The notes under the pieces were generated by a model. The model was given only the letters and a program-made list of their open reading frames with translations. It was not told the DNA's origin and did not search any database. A program made the position numbers and the translations under genes. DNA of 64,000 bases from Amycolatopsis benzoatilytica AK 16/65 (lineage in GTDB: Bacteria; Actinomycetota; Actinomycetes; Mycobacteriales; Pseudonocardiaceae): positions 6,518,412-6,582,411 of the forward strand of contig NZ_KB912942.1 in the NCBI RefSeq assembly GCF_000383915.1, in the 5' to 3' direction. Positions 36,077 to 44,620 of this stretch are shown here, piece by piece. Numbering within the stretch: the first letter of the stretch is position 1; the number at the start of each line of letters is the position of its first letter.

Positions 36077-37224
36077 CGGGTCTCTCCTGCCGTGGGGGCG
36101 GAGGCGGTCAGTTCGGCCCGGAGCCGGGCGGCGTGGCGCAACGCCGCGGCCATCTCGATCTGGTCGTCGTTGGGCGTCAGCGTCCCGCGGGCGAGGCCGA
36201 GGGCCATGGTGGCGGTGTCGATGCCGCCGAGGTGCTCGCGCACCGCCGGCCCGAGCACGTCCAGCGATCGGTCGTCCCGGGCGCGCGAGCGGCAGTAGAA
36301 CGCCATCTCGCAGTGGTTGAGGCAGTCCGGGAAGTAGGTTGCCGGCACCTGGTCGAGCGCGTCGGCCAGCTCCTGCGCCGGGCGCGGACGTCCGGCGGCA
36401 TCGTCGGCGAGGTCGAACGTCAGGTCGTCGGGCAGGAGCTCGAGCAGGTCGCCGATGCGCTCGATCCGGTCCAGCTGCCGGGTCAGAGTGGCGACCTGCT
36501 TGCGCGCGTCGACGAAGGCCCCGGTCGGCCGGTTGGTGAAGTCCTTGGGCGCCACCAGCACGATCGTCTCGGATACCGCATCGGGTCCGATGCCGTCGTC
36601 GGCGAGCATGGCTCGCAGCGCGATGATGTAGGCGCACGCCTGGGTCGTGGCGGACCGCACCTGCGCCGGATCGGCTTGCCCGTCGATGATCGGGAAGCTC
36701 TTGATCTCCACGATGTGGAAACGGTCGCCGATGCGGAAGGCCACGAGATCGGGTTCGAGGAACACCGGCAGCCCGCCGACGACCAGCCGCAGCATCGGGT
36801 GGTCGTAGAGGGTGTCGCTCCCGCGGCCTCGCGCGGCGGCGGTCAGCAGTTGTGCGGTGCGCGTGTGGCGGGTTTCCGACCGGCCGTCGCCCCCGACGTC
36901 GTTGAGGTCCTGATAGCCGACTTCGGGCAGGGTGAGCCGAAGGGTCTCCCGGAGGACGCGCAGCAGTTCGGCGCAGCCGTTGGCTTTGACCATGGCCTCG
37001 AAGGCGTTGCCGCGGGCGATCGCGAAGGAAGACTGGCCGAACGGGGCGGGGTATCCGGCGTGAGCGGCGATCGCGGATTTGTCGGCGCCGCTCGCGTCCA
37101 GCACGGCCCGCAGCGCGCAACGGGGGTTGTTCTCCAGCGCCGCCAGCGTTCGCGCGTTGTGGTTGACGCGGGGTGTGGCGGGGCCGCGCAGCGCGTCCAG
37201 GCGCCGTTCAGGGGCTGCTTTCAC
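36073..37224 (-). CDS. Cas4/AddB-like PD-(D/E)XK nuclease with a probable Fe-S cluster
   Basis: The 383-residue protein starts at GTG 37224. It has the RecB-family signature GNAFEAMV (about 71-78) and a nuclease core EPDLVAFRIGDRFHIVEIKS containing the catalytic Asp and E-x-K. Later motifs include QACAYIIALRAML. Cys36 (ENNPRCALRA) together with Cys301, 305 and 311 (CLNHCEMAFYC) reproduces the split four-cysteine iron-sulfur staple of Cas4 and AddB. It should resect or trim DNA ends. It is second in the operon and overlaps the 510-aa gene by 4 bases. Confidence 0.78.
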   Translation of the reverse strand: MKAAPERRLDALRGPATPRVNHNARTLAALENNPRCALRAVLDASGADKSAIAAHAGYPAPFGQSSFAIARGNAFEAMVKANGCAELLRVLRETLRLTLPEVGYQDLNDVGGDGRSETRHTRTAQLLTAAARGRGSDTLYDHPMLRLVVGGLPVFLEPDLVAFRIGDRFHIVEIKSFPIIDGQADPAQVRSATTQACAYIIALRAMLADDGIGPDAVSETIVLVAPKDFTNRPTGAFVDARKQVATLTRQLDRIERIGDLLELLPDDLTFDLADDAAGRPRPAQELADALDQVPATYFPDCLNHCEMAFYCRSRARDDRSLDVLGPAVREHLGGIDTATMALGLARGTLTPNDDQIEMAAALRHAARLRAELTASAPTAGETR

Positions 37225-37273
37225 GGTGTTGGGTTCCTTGTGGTGGTGCGACGGGATGTCGTGCGGCGTGGGT

Positions 37274-38128
37274 TCAAGCTTCGGCCTGCCGGCGTCGGAC
37301 GTCCTGCAGCGACGCGCCGAACAGTTGCTGGTCGTCGGTGAGCTGCTTGCGGGCGCGGCGCGCGGATTCGGCTCGGGTAGCGCGGTCGCTGTCGGCGTGC
37401 ACGTCCAGCTCGGCGCGGGCCGCGAGGATGACCTGGTTCGGGTCTGGCGTGCCGCTGCCCGCGGCCCGGTCCGTGCTCGTGGCGCCGGGGATGTTCACGG
37501 CGAAGCGCCACAGCAGTCGCATCGCCGCCGGGCCGGGCTCGGCCCCGGATGCTCCGGACGCGGCGATCACGGCCTCGGCGATGCGGATGGCCCTGGCGAG
37601 GAAGTCGACCCGAGGCGACAACGGGCCGATGATCCGCTGTTCCAAGACCCAGGTGCTGATCGTGACGAGCGCCCGGGCCGGGGACAGCAAGTCGTGGGTC
37701 AGGGCAGGACACAGGTAGTAGGGCCGGGCGCCCGGTGCGCTGCGGTAGGAGCGCTCCTCGTCCCGGCGCAGGCTCGACAGCTTGGACGCAGACAGCTCTC
37801 CCGGGAAGAACGCTTCGTGGACGCCGACGATGAGTTTGGGCGCGGCGGGGGTTTGAAGAAGCATCAATGCCCGATGGACGTGCTCGCGCGCCGGCAGCAT
37901 CGCCCCCGGCGCGGCCCGCGGGTGCACCAGCGCATCCGCAGGCTCGACGGTCGTCGGCGCCGCGGGCGGGGCATCGGTGTCGACCAGGGCGTCCCAGGCC
38001 CGTTCGGCACGGCGGAGCTGCGCCCGCAATTCGCCGGCTCGCTCGGCGTCGCCGCCGACGGCTGCATCGCGGATCGCGCGCCGCAGCTCGGCGATGCTCT
38101 TCTCCAGCACGTCCAGCGGATCGCTCAT
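37274..38128 (-). CDS. Unknown 284-aa protein opening the helicase/nuclease operon
   Basis: ATG 38128 lies 7 bases after GGTAGGG, better placed than a GTG two codons upstream. An N-terminal coiled coil (LEKSIAELRRAIRDAAVGGD, AERAGELRAQLRRAERAWDA) is followed by a helical domain (APKLIVGVHEAFFPGELSAS, RALVTISTWVLEQRIIGPLS) and a charged C-terminal helix. There are no catalytic motifs. I do not recognise the family. As first gene behind the repeated operator it could regulate the divergent units or recruit SbcCD. Confidence 0.7.
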   Translation of the reverse strand: MSDPLDVLEKSIAELRRAIRDAAVGGDAERAGELRAQLRRAERAWDALVDTDAPPAAPTTVEPADALVHPRAAPGAMLPAREHVHRALMLLQTPAAPKLIVGVHEAFFPGELSASKLSSLRRDEERSYRSAPGARPYYLCPALTHDLLSPARALVTISTWVLEQRIIGPLSPRVDFLARAIRIAEAVIAASGASGAEPGPAAMRLLWRFAVNIPGATSTDRAAGSGTPDPNQVILAARAELDVHADSDRATRAESARRARKQLTDDQQLFGASLQDVRRRQAEA

Positions 38129-38146
38129 GAACACACCCTACCAGAG

Positions 38147-38176
38147 TTCCAGAAGATTCCAGACTTTTCCTGAAAG
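38147..38176. promoter_or_regulatory. Three phased 10-bp TTCC repeats in the divergent sbcDC promoter region
   Basis: TTCCAGAAGA (38147-38156), TTCCAGACTT (38157-38166) and TTCCTGAAAG (38167-38176) follow each other without gaps, exactly one helical turn apart. They lie in the 129-bp gap between starts at 38128 (minus) and 38258 (plus), where they could control both the six-gene minus-strand run and sbcDC. The binding protein is unknown. Confidence 0.6.
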
Positions 38177-38257
38177 ATCGTGTACGGTGGTCGGCACCAC
38201 CCCTCTCCGATGCGGCCTCGTTCGCCCCGACGCCGCCACTCCGCTGGGAGGCATCCC

Positions 38258-39574
38258 ATGACGGGACGCGTGTTCCACACCTCAGACTGGCACCTCGGCC
38301 GGCAGATCGGCCGACACCGCCGCGACGCCGAGTTCGACGCGGTCCTGACCGAAATCGTCGAGATCGCCGCGGACTTCTCCCCCGACCTGATCGTGCACAG
38401 CGGCGACCTGTTCGACGGGCGCCCGACCCTGGACGACGTGCGCCGCGCAGCCGCCGCGCTGCGCCGCCTCGGGGAGATCGCTCCGGTGGTCGTCGTCGCC
38501 GGGAATCACGACACCGCCTACGTCCTGGGGTTCTTGGACTACTTCCTCACCGACATGGGACATCGGTCCGGCGACCAGGCCCGGGTGCGCTTCGCCACCG
38601 ACGCCCGCCCCGATCGGCTCCTGGTCGACGAGTATCCCGCCGACGACGGCAATCTGACCCTGCGCATCGGCGCGCTCCCGTACCTGCACCCCAACCGCTT
38701 CGCCTACGACTTCGCCGACCCCGCCGCGGCGACCGCCAGCTACGCCGAGCGGATCCGCGCCGTCCAGGCCGACGTCTACCGCCGGCTCACCGCCGACCGC
38801 GGCCGACGCGACCTCCTGGTTTTCGCCGCACACCTGTTCGTCGAAGGCGCCACCCCCTCCTACTCCGAACGACCGGTCTCCATCGCCTCCGACTACGCCG
38901 CTGCTGCCGCCGACCTCCCAGGCGTCGACTACGGCGCCCTCGGCCACATCCACAAACCCCAGCCCGTCGACCGTGCAGGCTTCCCCGCGCGCTACGCAGG
39001 CAGCCCGCTGCAGCTCGACTTCGGCGAAACGCGCGACACCAAGAGCGTTGTGCTCGCCGAGATCGCACCGGGCGAACCACCGCGAATCGAGCTCGCACCG
39101 CTGACCTCCGGCCGCCAGCTGATCAACCTGACCGGGACGCTGGACGAGATCGCGCAGCGCGCCGACCGCGTCGGCGACGCATGGGTGAAAGCAGTGGTGA
39201 CCGTCGACAGTCCCACACAGATGCTGTCGGAGACGCTGGCCGCGATGCTGCCGCAGGCGACCGTCGTCAGCATCGAGGAACGCCGCCCCGGAGCGGAGAA
39301 ACTGGTCCTCGACCGCGAAACCTCCGCCACCGAACTGCCCACTGTCGAACAACTCCTGCACGAGTACCTAGCCGGACGGGGCGTCGCCGGGCCGGCGCTC
39401 GACCACGTCATGTCCACCCTCGCGGACGTGCAGGCCGAGCCAGATCCCGACGATCCTGCCCCCTGTTGCGAGGAGAAACTGTTGAGCGCCGCCATCGTCG
39501 GAGAAGGATTCGACAGCGTCGACCGCGCCGGCCTGCTCATCGACGCACGGGCCCACCAGGAGGAGGCGCGATGA
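38258..39574 (+). CDS. sbcD: SbcD-like (Mre11-family) exonuclease subunit
   Basis: ATG 38258 follows TGGGAGG by 6 bases. The 438-residue protein has all Mre11 phosphoesterase motifs: FHTSDWHLGRQ (Asp10, His12), IVHSGDLFDGRPT, VVVAGNHDTAYVLG, and later FAAHLFVEGA and DYGALGHIHKPQ. A C-terminal capping domain follows. With SbcC it forms an ATP-dependent end-processing nuclease that removes protein-blocked or hairpin ends. It overlaps sbcC by ATGA. Linkage to a helicase/nuclease operon suggests an accessory defence copy, not the housekeeping pair. Confidence 0.9.
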   Translation: MTGRVFHTSDWHLGRQIGRHRRDAEFDAVLTEIVEIAADFSPDLIVHSGDLFDGRPTLDDVRRAAAALRRLGEIAPVVVVAGNHDTAYVLGFLDYFLTDMGHRSGDQARVRFATDARPDRLLVDEYPADDGNLTLRIGALPYLHPNRFAYDFADPAAATASYAERIRAVQADVYRRLTADRGRRDLLVFAAHLFVEGATPSYSERPVSIASDYAAAAADLPGVDYGALGHIHKPQPVDRAGFPARYAGSPLQLDFGETRDTKSVVLAEIAPGEPPRIELAPLTSGRQLINLTGTLDEIAQRADRVGDAWVKAVVTVDSPTQMLSETLAAMLPQATVVSIEERRPGAEKLVLDRETSATELPTVEQLLHEYLAGRGVAGPALDHVMSTLADVQAEPDPDDPAPCCEEKLLSAAIVGEGFDSVDRAGLLIDARAHQEEAR

Positions 39575-42500
39575 AACCCGTCGAACTGTCCTTGACCGGC
39601 TTCCGCAGCTATCCGAACCCGGTGACTGTCGACTTCACCGGCAAGAGCCTCGCCGCTGTCCTCGGCGACACCGGAGCCGGCAAGAGCAGCCTGCTGGAGG
39701 CCATCAGCTTCGCGCTGTTCCGGAAAAGCTCGTGGGGAGGCAACGAAACCCGCCAGCTCATCGCCGACACCGCCGACGCCATGAGCGTCACGCTCACCTT
39801 CCAGCACGACGGATCCCGCTGGCGCGTGGACCGGACCATGCACGCCACCAACCCCAACGCCGGACGCCACCACCTGGTCAACCTCGACACCGGCCAGGAA
39901 TACGACGGCGCCGGCCCCGTCGACGCCCGCATCAAAGCCGTGCTGCAGATGGGTTACGACACCTTCCTGCGTGTCGGGCTCCTGCCCCAGGGCAAATTCG
40001 ACCAGCTCCTCACCGCGCCGCCGAGGGAAAGGACCACGCGGCTGCGGGAACTGTTCGGAGCCGACGCCCTCAACACCGTCCAACAGAGCGCCGCACGCCG
40101 TTGCCTCAGCCTCACCGACCTGCTCAAGGGCGCGGAGATCAAGCGCGCTGCCATGCCGGGCAATCCGGCACAGGCCGCCGCAGCAGCCGATGCCGCCGCT
40201 CAGACCGCCGAAGCCGACGCCCGTCGTCTGGACGACGCCCTCACTGGGATGACCGCGCTGCAGAAGCAGGCAACCGGCGCCGCCACCGCCGCGAACACCG
40301 TCGACCGCGCCGCCCGGGCCCTGGCCGACCAGGCCGTTCCCGACGCCGAGTCCGTCCTCGACGGGCTCGAGCCCGTCATCGCAGGCATAGCCGCACGCCG
40401 TGAATCCCTGGACCTCCGCGCCTACGAAGCCGCGAAACGGAACCGCGAGCTCACCGAAAAGATCGACGACCTCGATGCCCGAGGCGAAGGCCGGGACGCG
40501 CTCATCAAGGCAGCTGCGATCATGGAAAACCTCGCCGCTCGCGCGGAGGAACACCGGGCCGAGCGCGACCGGCTCGCCGCCGTCGACGAACAACTCGCAC
40601 GCGACGCCGAATCCATTGCGACCACCGAGAGGCAGCTGGCAAAGCGCGCCGAGCAGGCCGAACCCCTCGCCGAGGCCGCCCGCACCGCCACCACGCTGAG
40701 CCGGCAGATACGCATCCAAGGCGACCGCGCACGCTCCCGCGTCTCCGCGGCGACTCTCGCCGCCCAGCAGGTCGCCATCGCGGCCCGAGCCGCCACCACT
40801 GCCCGAGGCAACGTCGAAGCCGCTCTAGCAGCCCTCACGGCAAGCAAAAACGAGAACACCGGTGCGGAAGAGGCCGTCACCGCCGCCGAACACCACCTCG
40901 AGGCGGTCCAGCTGCGCAACCAGGCGGCCAGCATCGCCAGCGACGTGCACCCCGGCGACGACTGCCCCGTCTGCCGGCGGCAGCTGCCCGCCGACTTCGA
41001 GCCCGAAGCCGCAAGCGAAGCCGCCCTCGACACCGCGAAAACCCAGCTCCGCAATGCAAAGGCCAAACAGAAGACGGCTGCGCGCAAGCTCGCGGACGCC
41101 GAATCAGCCCTCGCCGCCGACGAAACCGCGGTGTCTACCAGCGGCACAGAGCACGAGAAGAGTCAGCGGGCCGCGCAGCGCGCCACCGAGGAAGCCGCAC
41201 AGATTCTTGCCGACTTTGCTTCCCTGGCCGCCGAAGCCGGGAACGCCTTCGACTCCGGCGTCGCGCGCGCGACCCTGACCGGGGCGACCGCAGCGCTCAC
41301 CACGCACCCGGACACCAGCGCTCCCACTCCTGAATCCCTCACCGAGCCCGTCATCACCGCCCTCGCCGCAGCCGAAGAAGCCGCAGCCGACCGCGCCGAG
41401 CAGCTGCGCGAATCCGCCATCCGTCACACCGCCGCCATCGACGCCGACCGCGTTGCACTGAACAAACAGAAAACCGTCCACCACAACGCGGTCAATGACG
41501 CTCAGGCAGCCTCGACACGACAGAAGCGCGCCGCAAGCCGCATGGCCCGCGAGATGCGCGCACTGCCCGACCGGATCCAGACACTCCTGCCAGGTGACGC
41601 AGTCGACGTCACCGCAGCCGACGCCGACGCCGCACATAAGACGATCGCCGCTCTGCAGACCGCGGTCCAGCGCCTGCTCGACGAGAGGGACGAGACGAAG
41701 ACTGACGCGGCCGCGGTTCTCGCCGAGCAGCGCGCCCTGGACACGGAGGCCCGGACCGCCGCGGACGAACCCCTCAATACGCTGCGCACACGCCTGAATG
41801 CCTGTGCGAACGCCGCCAACCAGGCCGTTACGCACCTCCCTGGCACCAGTCGGGACCGAGTGCCTGTCGCTGTGGCGGAGACCGACGTCACTGAGCTCCG
41901 GGTGTTCGCGAAGACGCTGGCGACCGCTGTTGCGGCTATGGGCAGCGAGCTGGCCGAAACCCACGCTGCACACCTGGCCCAGGCACACGACGCGGAAACA
42001 CGACTCCGCGAGCTGGCCGCGGAGCTGGCCGACGTCGACGGCTTTGCTCCTGCCGACGACCTGACGGACCCGCAACTGCTGCACCCGCTCGTCGCAGCCC
42101 TGGCGACAGCCACCAAGGAGGCCGAGGTCCAGCGCGCCGCGCAGAACGCGGCGCAACACCACATCAAACCGGCCGCAGACCTGGACTTCGCTATTTCCGC
42201 CGGTCAAGCACGCCTGAACGCACTCAGCGTCCTGCGGACCGAACTCGTCGACGCCAAGTTCCTGCGCCACCTCACCGCGTTGAACACGCGAACGTTGCTG
42301 GGCATCGCAAGCAACAATCTTGGGCTGCTGACCGACCAAAGATTCGGCTTCAGCGACGGCTTCGAGATCGTCAGCCGCGGCTCCGGCGTCGCCCACACCC
42401 CCAACCGGCTCTCCGGCGGCGAGAAGTTCCTGGCTTCCCTCGCTCTCGCCCTGGCCTTGGCGGAACTGCACTCGCACAGCGGTCCTCGCCTCGGCTCACT

Positions 42501-42753
42501 GTTCCTCGACGAGGGCTTCGCCGCCCTCGACACGACGGCGCTGCAATCCGCCCTGGAAGTGCTCCGCACCCAAGCTGGAGGCGACCGCCTCGTCGTAGTG
42601 ATCAGCCATCTCCATGCCGTCGCCGAGGCAGTCGACGACGTGCTGTGGGTCGAGCGCGGCCCCGCCGGCTCCTTGGCGCGCTGGATGACGCCGCCCGAAC
42701 GAGACCGACTCGTCCAGGCCGACGTGGCGAGCGGCCTGCAGACCCTGGCGTAA
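39571..42753 (+). CDS. sbcC: SbcC-like (Rad50-family) SMC ATPase subunit
   Basis: The 1060-residue protein starts in the ATGA overlap at 39571, with AGGAGG just upstream. It has Walker A VLGDTGAGKSSLLEA (about 30-44), a Q-loop region VGLLPQGKFDQLL, a long coiled coil with a zinc hook CPVC (in GDDCPVCRRQLP, about residue 465), signature LSGGEKFLASLALALA, and Walker B LGSLFLDEGFAALD. It is complete for the family. It tethers DNA ends and gates SbcD nuclease. Confidence 0.9.
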   Translation: MKPVELSLTGFRSYPNPVTVDFTGKSLAAVLGDTGAGKSSLLEAISFALFRKSSWGGNETRQLIADTADAMSVTLTFQHDGSRWRVDRTMHATNPNAGRHHLVNLDTGQEYDGAGPVDARIKAVLQMGYDTFLRVGLLPQGKFDQLLTAPPRERTTRLRELFGADALNTVQQSAARRCLSLTDLLKGAEIKRAAMPGNPAQAAAAADAAAQTAEADARRLDDALTGMTALQKQATGAATAANTVDRAARALADQAVPDAESVLDGLEPVIAGIAARRESLDLRAYEAAKRNRELTEKIDDLDARGEGRDALIKAAAIMENLAARAEEHRAERDRLAAVDEQLARDAESIATTERQLAKRAEQAEPLAEAARTATTLSRQIRIQGDRARSRVSAATLAAQQVAIAARAATTARGNVEAALAALTASKNENTGAEEAVTAAEHHLEAVQLRNQAASIASDVHPGDDCPVCRRQLPADFEPEAASEAALDTAKTQLRNAKAKQKTAARKLADAESALAADETAVSTSGTEHEKSQRAAQRATEEAAQILADFASLAAEAGNAFDSGVARATLTGATAALTTHPDTSAPTPESLTEPVITALAAAEEAAADRAEQLRESAIRHTAAIDADRVALNKQKTVHHNAVNDAQAASTRQKRAASRMAREMRALPDRIQTLLPGDAVDVTAADADAAHKTIAALQTAVQRLLDERDETKTDAAAVLAEQRALDTEARTAADEPLNTLRTRLNACANAANQAVTHLPGTSRDRVPVAVAETDVTELRVFAKTLATAVAAMGSELAETHAAHLAQAHDAETRLRELAAELADVDGFAPADDLTDPQLLHPLVAALATATKEAEVQRAAQNAAQHHIKPAADLDFAISAGQARLNALSVLRTELVDAKFLRHLTALNTRTLLGIASNNLGLLTDQRFGFSDGFEIVSRGSGVAHTPNRLSGGEKFLASLALALALAELHSHSGPRLGSLFLDEGFAALDTTALQSALEVLRTQAGGDRLVVVISHLHAVAEAVDDVLWVERGPAGSLARWMTPPERDRLVQADVASGLQTLA

Positions 42754-43156
42754 CGACGGCGACCGTTCATCCGAATGAGGTGTCTAGACGTGCGCAGCGA
42801 GCCTGGCTGGATCTTGGCGGGTGGAGGCAACAGGATTGTTGAACAACCCAGCGCCGGAGGCTCGAAGCGGGCGCAGTGGTCAGGGCAGGGCAGTAGCACG
42901 GCCCGCGTCCGGCATACTCGGCACTGGTTGCGGTCCGCGTCACGCGTACGCCGCATGCGAGGTCAGGCCATTGCACTGCTCGGGTGCGGCGCATCGAGGG
43001 CGAGATCAACTCGCGGCAGTCGGTCGTCTGCCCAGACGAGAAGTCCGAGATGCGGTTGTTGCTGCGCACCGGCCGTGGCCAGGTCAAGCAGGATCTCCCC
43101 GGTAAGCTGACGGCCCTAACGTGCCCGTGACTGCTAATCGGCTGGAGGTTTCCGTC
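42754..43156. other. Intergenic region upstream of the BREX operon with a short ORF
   Basis: About 400 bases separate sbcC from the BREX operon. A short palindrome TTGTT-G-AACAA lies at 42836-42846. A 48-codon plus-strand frame at 42984-43130 (starting VRRIEGEINSRQSVVC, then MRLLLRTGRGQVKQDLPG) has protein-like composition but no ribosome-binding site. It could be a remnant or an untested small gene. The BREX promoter should lie here. Confidence 0.4.
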
Positions 43157-43393
43157 GTGCCTGACCGCTGGCTGCCTGCCGATAACACACAACTCACTCC
43201 GGCATTACGAAAGACCAGGTTTACGCGTGGATCGAGGAGCAGAGCTAGCGAGGTCGATGAGTGGTTCGCGAACCAGGCGGCGTGGCTTCGTCGGATGAAG
43301 GAGCCTCTCACGGTGATCAGTGAACCGCCTGCCGAGGCGATCACCGGACGCCAACTTTCCGACTCTCCCAGCACCGAGACGCTCGCTCTATGA
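43157..43393 (+). CDS. Small protein (78 aa) coupled to brxA
   Basis: GTG at 43157 follows GGAGG by exactly 8 bases, and the stop overlaps the brxA start (ATGA at 43390-43393), so the gene is firmly part of the BREX operon. The product is basic and helical in the middle (LTPALRKTRFTRGSRSRASE, VDEWFANQAAWLRRMKEPL) with a flexible C-terminus. It is not one of the six canonical BREX components and I do not recognise it. It could be a regulator or an accessory factor such as an inhibitor or DNA-binding partner. Confidence 0.65.
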   Translation: MPDRWLPADNTQLTPALRKTRFTRGSRSRASEVDEWFANQAAWLRRMKEPLTVISEPPAEAITGRQLSDSPSTETLAL

Positions 43394-44019
43394 GCGCCCC
43401 GCTGTCGGCCGTCCGGCCGTATGAATTGTCGTTCACTGCTGGCGCCCTCTTGTCCCGCGAGAGTGCGCTGCTCGCGGCCGTATACCTCAAGCAACCGGAC
43501 TGGCACCGGGTCCGCGAGCATGCGATGGGACACAACCTGCTCCAGGCGCGGACCGGCAGCACCGGAGTGCGGCTGGTTCGCGAGACCGTGAAGCGGCTCT
43601 CCACGCTCTCCGACCACGAAGTCAAGCTCCTGACCGAGGCGACAGCCTCGGAGCGCGGACACCTCATGTGGGCCGCTGCTTGCCGCCGCTACGAGCTCAT
43701 CGGCGAGTTTGCCGAGGAGGTCTTGCGAGAGCGCTTCCTGCTCCTGGCCTCGACGCTGGAACACCAGGACTTCGACAGCTTCGTCCGGACCAAGGCGCTG
43801 TGGCATGACGAGCTGGCCGAGATCAAGAATTCGACGATGCAGAAGCTGAGGTCAAACGTGTTCAAGATGCTCCGGGAGGCCGAGCTGCTGTCGGATGCTG
43901 GGCTAATCAGGCCGGCTGTGCTGTCCAAGCAAGTCGTTTCCGCCCTCAACGACCACAGGCCGAGCGATTTGAGGTTCTTCCCGACACGGCAGACAGCAGT
44001 GCAGGGGGGTGCGCGGTGA
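43390..44019 (+). CDS. brxA: BREX type I protein BrxA (DUF1819)
   Basis: The 209-residue protein matches the DUF1819 family in length and pattern: YELSFTAGALLSRESALLAA at the start, then LLTEATASERGHLMWAAACR and RSNVFKMLREAELLSD. BrxA is a small helical DNA-binding protein of type I BREX. It is coupled upstream to the 78-aa gene and downstream to brxB (GTGA overlap). Confidence 0.92.
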   Translation: MSAPLSAVRPYELSFTAGALLSRESALLAAVYLKQPDWHRVREHAMGHNLLQARTGSTGVRLVRETVKRLSTLSDHEVKLLTEATASERGHLMWAAACRRYELIGEFAEEVLRERFLLLASTLEHQDFDSFVRTKALWHDELAEIKNSTMQKLRSNVFKMLREAELLSDAGLIRPAVLSKQVVSALNDHRPSDLRFFPTRQTAVQGGAR

Positions 44020-44615
44020 TCCCGAAGACTCTGCCGCAGCAGGAAGACCACCTGTTCGCGGTCCTCAGCGGCAAGCGGTTCCTGCAGATGGAGGGCCTGA
44101 GCAACGAAGTCCCGTTCTTCATCTACCCATACCCGCCGGAGGACGCGCTCGCTGTCGCGGCAGCTAAGAAGCGGATCAAGAACCGTCTGTCCAACGCCGG
44201 GATCCGGGTCTTCGAGGTCAACCTCTATGACCTGTCGGTTGATCTGCTCAAGGAGCGGGGCGACTGGGACGAAGTGCTCGAAGTTGAGCCATCCCTGGAC
44301 AAGTCAGAGTTCACGGAGATGCTGCAATCGATGCTCAACCCTCAACTGTGCCTGGCCCCGGCTATCCGGGAGCGCCTCGCGCAGGTCGAGTTCGAGATCT
44401 TCTTCCTCACCGGGATCGGTGAGGTCTTCCCGTACATCCGCTCGCACAACATGCTGAACAATCTGCAGTCAGTGGTCAAGGACAAGCCGATGCTCATGTT
44501 CTTCCCCGGCCGCTACGACCAGTCGGCCACCTTGGGCTCATCGCTCGTGCTGTTCGGTCGGCTCAAGGACGACCAGTATTACCGAGCCAAGGATATCCGG
44601 GAACAGGAGGCGTGA
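44016..44615 (+). CDS. brxB: BREX type I protein BrxB (DUF1788)
   Basis: The 199-residue protein starts at GTG 44016 within the brxA stop. DUF1788 features include VPFFIYPYPPEDALAVAAAK, VNLYDLSVDLLKERG and the ending MLMFFPGRYDQSATLGSSL. BrxB is essential for BREX modification and defence in studied systems and is thought to scaffold the complex. Length is normal. Confidence 0.92.
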   Translation: MIPKTLPQQEDHLFAVLSGKRFLQMEGLSNEVPFFIYPYPPEDALAVAAAKKRIKNRLSNAGIRVFEVNLYDLSVDLLKERGDWDEVLEVEPSLDKSEFTEMLQSMLNPQLCLAPAIRERLAQVEFEIFFLTGIGEVFPYIRSHNMLNNLQSVVKDKPMLMFFPGRYDQSATLGSSLVLFGRLKDDQYYRAKDIREQEA

Positions 44616-44620
44616 GCTCG

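Noticed and set aside
34295..36298. 667-codon plus-strand open frame
   Set aside because: It is antisense to the 510-aa and helicase genes, is Gly/Arg/Val-rich without motifs, and has no ribosome-binding site. The opposite strand encodes the overlapping operon.
38282..39361. 359-codon minus-strand open frame
   Set aside because: Antisense to sbcD, which shows all Mre11-family motifs; the frame is Gly/Val/Arg-rich without domains.
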